In this document: positions 17,496 to 25,646 of the stretch, in pieces
Layout of the letters: each line of letters begins with the position of its first letter
How positions within the stretch are numbered: position 1 is the first letter of the stretch
Assembly (NCBI GenBank): GCA_049999805.1
Contig: JBNGIO010006314.1
Coordinates: forward strand, 562,957-588,602
DNA: 25,646 nucleotides
From: Folioceros fuciformis
Taxonomy: Eukaryota; Anthocerotophyta; Anthocerotopsida; Anthocerotales
Reading direction: 5' to 3'
The notes under the pieces: generated by a model
Seen by the model: only the letters and a program-made list of their open reading frames with translations
The model's database searches: none
Told to the model about the DNA's origin: nothing
Made by a program: the position numbers and the translations under genes

Positions 17496-19689
17496 ATGGC
17501 TCCGCCAGGGGGTGACGACAGCAGGCAGAAGTCTTCGCATAGCGCGGAGACTTCAGGTGAGGATGAGGCGGATGAGTCCATGAAGCACCCACTACTGGCA
17601 CCTCGGCCAGTGGAGGCGAGCAAGTCAATCCCCAGTGCCTCTTCCACAGATGAGCGTGTCGACCAGGGCTACGGGTACTCTGATTTGGAAGCCGGGGGTG
17701 TCTCCTTGGACAGCTCTTTGCTCCCAGAGAACGTCAAGCTGACTGGCTATGTGCACGAGTCTATCAGGAGCTACAAGGATGTGCCCTTTGCGGTAGCTTA
17801 CCTGGTTGTGTTTGGTCTAGCTGTACTGGTGGGGATGGTGGCGCTCAACACAGGTGATCACCGGTTTCACAGGTACCATGGTGAGTACGTCAGGCACCAC
17901 TCTTTTTTCGACAAGCAGGGGATTTGTTCGGTGAAACATCCTTCTTTCCTCGCGCCAGGAGAGGATCGGACCGTGTTCAAGGATAGCTTCGACCCGCTCA
18001 GGCTACCCTTGCAGGTTCATGGATACAGAGGACACAGAGATTACCGGGAAGGGAGAGATCATGATGATTCTCCTGACTTGATGGGATTGATTATCGGGAG
18101 CACTGTTCTGCTTACTATGCTAGCGGTGAGTGTGGGTGCGGCATTGGGAATAGGCATGGCCTACAACTGGCTGTTTAAGAAGTACACTGAGCAGATTACG
18201 AAGCGGGTCATTCCTGGGTTTCTTATGACGTGCATACTGCTGTTGTTGGGGGGTGCAACCTTGTCAGGAAATAGTGCACAGTCCTGGCTGTGTCTGAGTG
18301 TTGCTTTCCTCTTCTGTGTATTTCTTGTATTGTTTCTCCGCCGGAGTAGACTGGGCAACTTTGAACTGTCAATCAGGATTTTGAAGGTCGCTTCACAGTC
18401 TATCAGCGACAATCTCCAGCTGCTAAGCGTGATGCTATACTTGCTCAGTGCTTGCATAGCTATATCATCTTTGGTGTGGATCGTCATAGCTGGTACCTTC
18501 AACCATCACTCTGTTCTCATCCCCAATCCTGATCTTATACCTGGAGCTACATGTGGTGGCGAGGATCTGGATGCTGTACCTTGCTGCGTCAGAGTCTTGG
18601 AGGACTGGACCAAATTCTACGCTGGATTCGTCGGAGGTTTCTGCATCTGGAGTCTCTTCCTATTGCGACAGCTTCGTACATATTGTATCAGTGGAACGGT
18701 GGGACAGTGGTATTTTGCTCCCAGTGGGTCCAGTTCCGTCCATTTTACCACGTCTGCCTTGAGGTAAAGCCCTTCCACTCGATGCTTCTCACTTCTCTTC
18801 AGAATTCTGTTTCCCGAACAGTTCTTCTTATCTTGTGACTGGCTCCGATTCAGGAACGGTGTAGGAAAATCCTTCGGAACATTGTGCTGTGCTGGCCTCA
18901 CGTCCGGCATCATGTACTTTGTGAGGTATTTGGCTTCGAGGTTGCCTGCAAGAGACGCTTGTCAGGGTGTTGTTGCTGTCTTCACCAGGTGACATTTCGA
19001 AGCCTATCCTATCTATCTATTGCCTACGTCTTGCCATGAACAGACTTCTAAAGAGTTTTGTGACATGTCCAGATGTTGTCTAAGGCACCTCGAGGGGATT
19101 GTTACCTTCTTCACCAGATTCACGGTGAGCTTCGCGGCCATCACAGGGGAGAGCTTCCTGTCATCTGCCAAGCTTACCGTCAACCTCCTGAAACGCAACT
19201 TTTGCTCAACTGTGGTGGTGGACCTGTTTGCCGACTATGTCCTTCAGCTATATGCACTCCTTTGTATTGTGATTACGACTTTGGTAAGTCCGTGTAGGAG
19301 TCTCTCTTTCTTGCTGATTGCATGCTCGACGATCCGCTTGCTGATGAAATCATTGGTCCTCATTTCAGGTGCTGGTTGGCGTGTTCCGATTCACATCTTT
19401 GTTCATCCATTTTGAGCCAGACGTCGACGGGATCACCGGGGTCCAGTTTACGCTCATGTTTACAAGGGTGATCCTGATGTTGGTCCTTGTGGCGTCGTGG
19501 TACGTGCTGCTGTGGTTCGCCGGAGCAATGAGGGTAGCGGTGGACACCATTTACATTTGTTTCGCTCTCGACAAGGAAGTGGGCAAAGTCTCAAAGCCGG
19601 AGGCGTATGAAGTTTACGTCCTACTTCCCTCATCCGATCCTGACGACGGGAACCTGGCCGTTGGCATCTCTTCCACAAGGTGCTCCTAG
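17496..19689 (+). CDS. choline-transporter-like protein, CTL/SLC44 (PNS1) family, four exons
   Basis: Exons are 17496-18763, 18854-18988, 19073-19283 and 19369-19689. They total 1935 nt with a single TAG stop, giving 644 residues. Introns of 90, 84 and 85 bp begin GTAAAG, GTGACA and GTAAGT and end CAG, CAG and CAG; phases are 2, 2 and 0. Membrane segments are visible at about residues 96-117, 196-224, 238-256, 265-282, 308-334 and 375-392, and several more are encoded by exons 2-4. The family region is marked by the extracellular-type segment PNPDLIPGATCGGED, then DAVPCC, and by SFGTLCCAGL. The C-terminal VDTIYICFALDKE corresponds to the conserved end of CTL proteins. The N-terminus is a hydrophilic, Ser/Glu-rich cytosolic tail of about 90 residues. 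Family members move choline or act in membrane-lipid and vesicle traffic; the substrate here is unknown. Appears intact. Confidence 0.85.
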
Positions 19690-20382
19690 GTGTGGTCTTC
19701 GGCATCGTATTGTGGTCCACAATACATAGTACATAGTTTAGTGCTCAGTAGATGGCTTGTTACAGTACACAGTACATAGCTTGTAAATTACTGGGGAACT
19801 TCATACAGAGTGCATAGCGTGTGAAATATTGAGGAGGCTTTCTGGGTATGGGCTCTACTGCTGACCATAGCTTAGTGCTTTCCTACTACCCATTCTGCAC
19901 CTTCCAGGTGTGGCACCGGGGTTATAAAGCTTAACCGCAATGTATGAGCATAGCATTGCGTTGAAGTGCAGCATTCATCGTCAACCCGTTTCGGCGATGT
20001 TTCGTGCACAAGACTCCTGACATTTGCAAGTCTGCAGCAGGGCAGGTAGAATAATCAAGGGGATCAGTCTGCAGTTAACTCACTACTCTATTTCCCAAAC
20101 ATTACTCGAAATGTGACAAGCCTGACAGGGCCTTTTCCAATTACAATGCGCAGCTAGGCCGCAGTTGCCCAACAGAACGGGTGATAACGATTTCTGAAAT
20201 CTTTTTATCCATTTTTGGGTCATCACTGCACCATATAATTGCAGTTTATTCTATCAATAAAGGACGAACAATGATTCTGGTTCCATACATTCGCCTGGAT
20301 TATAATAATGGAAATGCCGATTCATGATTCGTTAGTAAAAAAGTAATGATTTTGCTGCACGGATGTCCCATGACCTCGTACC
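19690..20382. other. 3' flank of the CTL gene, no further gene
   Basis: Probably begins as the CTL 3' untranslated region. It contains short repeats of the type AGTACATAG (several between 19725 and 19785) and an AATAAA at 20256-20261, rather far from the stop. Base composition becomes AT-rich from about 20200 onward. Confidence 0.5.
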
Positions 20383-21296
20383 ATGGCTAGCCCTCCAAGC
20401 CCCGATCCTATTCACCTCAAGCTGGCTAATCCTCCAAGGTTTGATGTGTGCAATCTCATGCCTACCCCTCCTCCAAGTTGCTATACTCCATTCATGCAAC
20501 TAGTTGCCATGTGATTCACTCCATATATCAGGCCTTCTACATCTTCGACCGATTGTTAAATACAATTTCATATGATGACGACAAGGACGTCTTGCCAAAA
20601 GTTGCTAGAGAGGGGAACTTTAGGTGGTCAAATGAAGCCACAATAGTTTTGGTTGAAGCATACCACAAGATGTATTCACAACAATTACAACAAAGCAACT
20701 TGGGCAACCACGGATTAAGAAGAGGTCTCTAACGCAACTCTCTTGCCCAGCAGTACAGGGAAGACGTGCAAGCAAAAATTGGAGAATTTAAAGAGAAAGT
20801 ATCGTGGCGAAAGGAAGAACAAGACAACCACATGGAACACCAACAACACATAGCCACATTTCATTGCAATGGCAACTCTTTGTGAAGGGAACTCTAAGTT
20901 TGTTGAGTGATTGTAAGAGTGGATCCAAAATTTTGCACTCAACATTTCAAGAGCTCAATGAAATGAAGCTCTCAAGAGAAGGAACTGGAGGAAGTGAGAC
21001 ACATCCCCCCAACTACAATGCCAACCACATCTCTAATAGCCAATAACAAGGACCAGCAACCACCATAAGCAAGGAGACAAGCATAGTACATAATCCTCAT
21101 GTAGTCACTTGAAGGCTCAAAGGATAAAAAAAAGCAAAGGTCTTCCGTGGGCTCACTTAGTAAGGAGTTATCGAAGGGCATTTCCCATTTTGCAAAGTGT
21201 ATGGCTCAAATGGAAGTGGAAACACAAAAGACCTTGGAAGCAACATGTGTACAAAGCCAATGGATTCTACAATTGCAATTACTCTAACGTAAGTTA
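20383..21296 (+). pseudogene. trihelix / Myb-SANT-like transcription factor relic
   Basis: An ATG at 20383 in good context opens MASPPSPDPIHLKLANPP, and a stop follows after 43 codons. Then, at 20569-20715, comes the first half of a trihelix domain (GNFRWSNEATIVLVEAYHKM). After a frame change at about 20720-20870 comes the second half (EEVSNA, then GKTCKQKLENLKRKYRGERK). That is the third-helix pattern of trihelix DNA-binding domains. A coiled-coil-like C-terminal piece (FAKCMAQMEVETQKTLEAT) is seen near 21190-21240. The domain is split by at least one frameshift and several stops, so it is not functional. Trihelix proteins bind GT-type promoter elements in plants. A similar domain also occurs as the accessory protein of PIF/Harbinger transposons, so a transposon origin is possible. 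Confidence 0.6.
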
Positions 21297-23123
21297 AGAT
21301 AAGAGGAAATGCAATTGCAAAACCATATCACAATTATCAAGCTACTCTTCAAACCAAGTTCTTGTCCTATTAGAAATTATGGTCATGGTGGTTGGAAGTG
21401 AGCATGTTCAGCATTGTACATAAATCTTAGGCAAGTCAAGTGGCTTTTGGTAAGCTTATGTGTGTGTTAAACAACTATGTGTTCTATTTGCATGTGTGCT
21501 CCATATACTTGTGTGCAAGTCTGGTGATTGGGTGTTAACGTTTTGAGCAATTCTAGGGCAATTCTAGTGCATGTATGTGGATATATCGTTCTCTTCTCTG
21601 AGTGCTTCTATGCTTCTCTTCTCTACGTGTGTTTCAAGAGAATCTAGGAAGGGTGTGTTCCAAGTGGTTGTGTTCTAAGTAGTGTTCATCACACACAAAC
21701 ATAAGGATCGACTTTTGAAAATTCCATCTCTGTTTTATACCACTTACTATTTGCATAGCATGAAAATACATAATACATTATGTGAAGGGAAATAAATCTG
21801 CATCTACCTATTGTAACTTAGGTTTTTTTTGGAGCATATAAAAATGACCAAGCACACAACACACTCCTACAACTTGGTAAGTACACTAAAGTCTAACAAT
21901 CCAAATTTTCAAGATTTGCCACTTGTTTCTCAAGAAGGTAAATGTATTTGCAATCTTTACTCTTCCTTGTTGTAAACTCCTTGTTTTTTTTGCCACAACT
22001 ACTCTAATAAACTCAAGATGGCTTTAGAAGAAATGACATCAATGGGTACGCACTATCCTTAAGAAGATATGAATGTTTAGTTTGTTCTTCTATTTGAAGC
22101 ACCTTCTTGCAACCTTGTCCACAAGATGCTATCGCCCAAAATTTGGGCATTATAAACACGATCGGTTATGTGCAATATACATCAATAAACTTTTTATACA
22201 CATCACAACACCTTGCAAACACTTGAATGGATGTCATGCCTATACTAATATGCTGCAAGGTTGTGTTGTTGATTGGGCTTTATAGCTAACATCATGTAAG
22301 AGCAATCTATTGTTTCAACCATGTTTGGTATTATAGTCAATGCTTGAAATTTGTAGAATTTTCATATACCATTTATGCAATGGATAACATAGATATGAAG
22401 CAAGATAGCAACTTGTTCCTATTGTTCAAATTAGAAACTAAGATTGTGTACAACACCTCTCTTGAAGCTCCTACCATGGGCCCAACATATTCGCAACAAT
22501 ATGAGGTGAAGAATAAGCCAATGGGCGAAGAATAAGAGCAACAACATGATGAGTCTCTAACGGTTCTCAAATCGAAGAATGGTTAATAAATGGCTGCAAC
22601 AAATCCACCAACCTTACAAACAAAGGATTTGAAGCTTCGTCCATAGCAACTATAAAGAAGACCAATGAAATTGTACAATAAATTAAAACATAATACGAAA
22701 TAGAGCCATTTATCAATGTACAAGACATAATCATTACAACATATAAGGGTCTTAAAAGAACCTTCAAAGAAATTAAAGTCCAACATCCGTCCATGGTGTA
22801 CACACCAACGGCCCAACCTAAATAACCAAAAGAGAGGCTTTAGGACACAAGAATTTACATGTGGCCACTTTCTCGTGGATACCCGACGGCCATTAAGGCA
22901 AACACGGTCAAACCCGTGCGGACGCACAACTCGAGGTACCCTTATTCATATGCAAATACGCAACATAGCAACATGTGTTTGTGTTGCCATTTGTGTTACC
23001 GTCACCACATAAATTTCATACCCAGCTTTCCAATTCCTCGGTTTTCCTTACTCGGGAGACAAGGTTTCTAAACCCTTGCTTTCAAACTCCACTTTCAACT
23101 TACGTTTTCGAACTTTACTCTTG
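21297..23123. other. AT-rich stretch, no gene seen
   Basis: Only short, unconnected open frames on both strands. A possible relic reading lies at 22344-22535 (plus), with no recognisable family. Homopolymer T runs occur near 21826 and 21985. Likely old transposon debris. Confidence 0.5.
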
Positions 23124-23373
23124 CAAGAAAGCGTGCGCATGCGGGCAAATGCCTAAGCAGTTGTGGAGATGGCCACAAAAGTGTGCGCACGCAAACGGAC
23201 ACCTAAGCAGTTGTGGAGACATCCAACAAATAGTGCGCACGCGGGCAGAAGCCTAAGCAGTTGTGGAGACATGCAAGAAAGCGTACGTACGCGAGCAGAT
23301 GCCTAAGCAACTGTGGAGACAACCAAGAATGCATGCGCACGCGGGCGCATGCCCAAGTAGTTGTGGAGACAGG
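23124..23373. repeat. minisatellite: five 50-bp units with CG-rich alternating core
   Basis: Units start at 23124, 23174, 23224, 23274 and 23324, with no length variation. Each has a variable head beginning CA(A/C), a core close to GTGCGCACGCGGGC and the conserved tail CCTAAGCAGTTGTGGAGAC. Units differ at roughly 15-30% of positions, so it is old but indel-free. The core alternates purine and pyrimidine. Confidence 0.9.
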
Positions 23374-23646
23374 CATCACAGGTGACGCAATTCACAAGGG
23401 AAGTGGTGAGCTTGTGATTGTCTGAGCATTTGCATAAACGAGATATTTTATCATTTGCACTGACGGGATGTTTCACCATATATGTAGACCAGAAGGCAGA
23501 TATGATAGCCAAGCAAATGCATGAATGGTAGGCCTATGCGGACACCTGAATAGCTTCCCTCACTCCTTTGCAGACATCAAGGAATCACCTACACAACGTC
23601 AGCAAGATGGGGTCTCCCCACAGGGAAAATATCACAGCATGCCACT

Positions 23647-25304
23647 TCACAAGTTCCAAACATTGAGTTCAATTGTCTGAGGTGTTTGAACATTCCAAAT
23701 TTGCTTTAATTCTTCATGAATAAGATGATTGTTTGCCTTAACAAAAATTATATCAGTAGGTGGTAAGATGTCTATGTTGCATGCTACTTTTGGTGTCTGT
23801 GCATGTAGGGGTGGTAAGTATAGAGTGACCAGCGACATGTTTGAAGGTATGAAATTGCTAAAGGCTGAAATTCTTCCTCTCATTACATGCTTCTTGCCTC
23901 AGTTGAAATTGTGCCTACTTTATAGGAGGGCTACTTTCGATATTGCCTTCATAGGCTTGTAAAGCACATAAGTGTAGGGACCGATTACACTCACCAATTT
24001 GAAGGAGCAAATTTCTTTTGTTGTCATGGTACGAACAACTTCAGCTATGATTTATGTTCAGACTCATTTGCTATTACTCCATTGCTTCATTGTATGCCTA
24101 TTGAGGCTTATGCATAGAGTTTGGATTTCTTCCTTCCAAGAGTAAAAACCTACCTTTCATCAAACCAAAAAAACTGTAGAGTTATGATCTAAAACCAAAA
24201 CAATGGATCATGGCCTTCTTAAACGAAAAAGTATAAACTTGATAAAAAAAGTGCTATCTTCTATCATATCCATTCTAATAAGAGGACTATCGGCTTCTAA
24301 AACCAAAGGCCTATTTCACCTTATCATTCAAATCAGTTGCCTAAGTTCCTTCTTACCGTCTTCTTTTCTTGCACACAACTTCCTCCAAACCAATATATCG
24401 TTTCAGTCTATTCGTTCCCTCATTCTCATCATATGTTTTCCGCGCTTCTTTTCGTTGAGGTTTTTCATCTGCCTATGCGATTATTTGTCTAAGCTTATGT
24501 TCAGTTTGCTCCATGATGGTCAAAAGTTAAATTTTCACGCTTATATGCGGTGTTACATACTTCAGCACATGCCGTTTTAATAAAATCCAACCGTTTTCTT
24601 TTGTTACCTCAAACTATTTGTTTGATATTGGTGCTACTAAGGGGTTGGTAGGCAATACATTGTTTGGAGCTTCTTCATCCTGTTTCCCTAAAGCCATAGT
24701 TAACTTCTTACCATTACTACTTTCAGCAACATTTGTTCTATTTATTTTCCCATTTTTCCTAACTGCTAATGCACCATCCTTGTCTATGCCTAGAACTTGT
24801 TGAACTTTCACCACGTGTTTGTAAATGAAACCTTTGTTCCCCATAGGACATGTGCATGTAGCCCAAGGAGAGTAAACATGTTCAATCACATACCACAAGT
24901 TAGGAGTGGATGAAGACAAACAATGGGCAACAACATTTTTAGCTTGCGGTGAAATAACTGAGCTTGTAAGAATAGTTTCTGCACCCTTTATAGCTGTTTC
25001 CTCCAAAGCTTCCAACTTCTTGTTATGCCTGTATGCCCCTTCTTTTTTAAAGTGTTGGTACCTAAAAGGTCAAACGATCACATTGACTAATTGGTGGAGT
25101 AATCAGTCTAGTCTACAACAAGGCAAACTTAACTTACTGAATGTTGCACATTCTTTTATGAATCTATGGAATCCTTCCACAACTGAAGTTATGTTGCATT
25201 GCATGAGGCAACATTCTAGCATTACACTACCACGTATCTTTAGTCTCCTCCCATGGGGTCTTCATATACCTCACAACAGGTGTGTTAGTTGGCAACTCTT
25301 CTAA
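23647..25304 (-). pseudogene. SWIM zinc-finger, MULE-transposase-like relic
   Basis: Minus strand. The clearest piece is 25015-24614, about 133 residues. It contains a SWIM motif (WATCTCPMGNKGFIYKHVVK) in which the expected third cysteine before KH is tyrosine. The SWIM consensus is CXCX(n)CXH, so zinc binding would be lost. Upstream, pieces of the same protein can be read at 25260-25020 in shifting frames with many stops. Downstream, coding-like fragments run to a stop at 23647 (LVTLYLPPLHAQTPK, then LPPTDIIFVKANNHL). SWIM fingers sit at the C-terminal side of Mutator-like transposases and in related plant proteins. No DDE catalytic region is visible here, so the assignment to a transposase is inferred. 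Confidence 0.5.
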
Positions 25305-25341
25305 ATTACCACAAGAATGTAAATCCATATTGTTATCTTTC

Positions 25342-25396
25342 AACCCTAAACCCCCATCTCTAATGATAAAACCCTAATCCTAGCCCTAACCCTAAT
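25342..25396. repeat. telomere-like CCCTAA motif cluster (telo-boxes)
   Basis: Contains CAACCCTAAACCCCC, AAAACCCTAATCC and CCCTAACCCTAAT. Plant telomeres are (CCCTAAA)n, and the short AAACCCTAA telo-box also occurs in plant promoters. It lies just upstream of the SWIM relic when read on the minus strand. Too short and irregular to be a true telomere tract. Confidence 0.6.
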
Positions 25397-25646
25397 CTCG
25401 ATCTTGAAACAACATCTGTATCTCTAATAATAACACAAGGACGCTTCAAAACAAGTTTCACATGCCGCTCTAAACTCGCACCTAACATTGCACTTGTAAC
25501 CTTAAAAAATATTATTAGTACCAAGTAAACGGATACAAATTCCAGGGTTTCTCATGTCTCGTGTTGAGAACACTTGTGGCCATCCGTTCCCTACTGTATG
25601 ACTTACTATGGTATGGCCATGGGCAAGAACATAAAGGTACATGTAG

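Noticed and set aside
18551-18838. Alternative open frames within the intact CTL gene
   Set aside because: They overlap exon 1 in other frames and show no family motifs; splice sites and homology fix the real frame.
23124-23373. Five regularly spaced repeats resembling a CRISPR array
   Set aside because: The whole 50-bp unit is repeated with gradual divergence and there are no unique spacers between constant repeats. The window is eukaryotic and has no cas genes.
24203-24580. Plus-strand open frame of 125 codons rich in Ile, Leu and Phe
   Set aside because: AT-rich DNA readily gives such hydrophobic frames. There is no domain, no good start context, and it lies inside the minus-strand SWIM relic.

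Overview
The window looks like nuclear DNA from a land plant with a large, retrotransposon-rich genome. The evidence is nested Ty1/copia and Ty3/gypsy elements, spliced genes with short GT-AG introns, a plant-type trihelix relic, and 10 Ns typical of a draft assembly. A seed-free plant, perhaps a fern, is my guess from the style of the repeats and of the diverged nuclear genes; nothing in the sequence proves it.

Positions 1-9357 are a decayed Ty1/copia element on the minus strand. Its 5' LTR is 8229-9357, followed by an initiator-Met-tRNA-like primer-binding site, a long leader with an extra ORF, gag (7055-6080), and protease/integrase (1465-1). Reverse transcriptase lies beyond the window edge. 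Inside gag-pol sits a second LTR-type element, 1471-6079, with TG...CA ends and a 5-bp target duplication (CCTTT). The gag and pol codon phases on its two sides agree exactly once the insertion and one duplication copy are discounted. The insertion has no gag or pol of its own. It carries a broken coding region on the opposite strand (2191-4686), and its right-hand LTR is related to the host LTR.

The copia element itself interrupts a Ty3/gypsy pol relic (9358 to about 10690), so there are at least three layers. An assembly gap and duplicated sequence lie at 10519-10690.

Positions 11253-19689 are gene-rich. There is a two-exon mitoferrin-type mitochondrial iron carrier (minus, 12409-11253), a decayed choline-transporter-like (CTL/SLC44) copy (minus, about 16010-13841), a possible small gene of unknown function (plus, about 16334-16983), and an apparently intact four-exon CTL-family gene (plus, 17496-19689). 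The two CTL copies are head to head and share one intron position and phase; in the decayed copy that intron is only 23 nt long.

From about 20300 onward the DNA is AT-rich and mostly relic. It holds a trihelix/Myb-SANT-like pseudogene (20383-21296), a minisatellite of five 50-bp units (23124-23373), a decayed SWIM zinc-finger transposase-like gene (minus, about 25304-23647), and a telomere-motif cluster (25342-25396). No CRISPR array, rRNA or convincing tRNA gene was seen.
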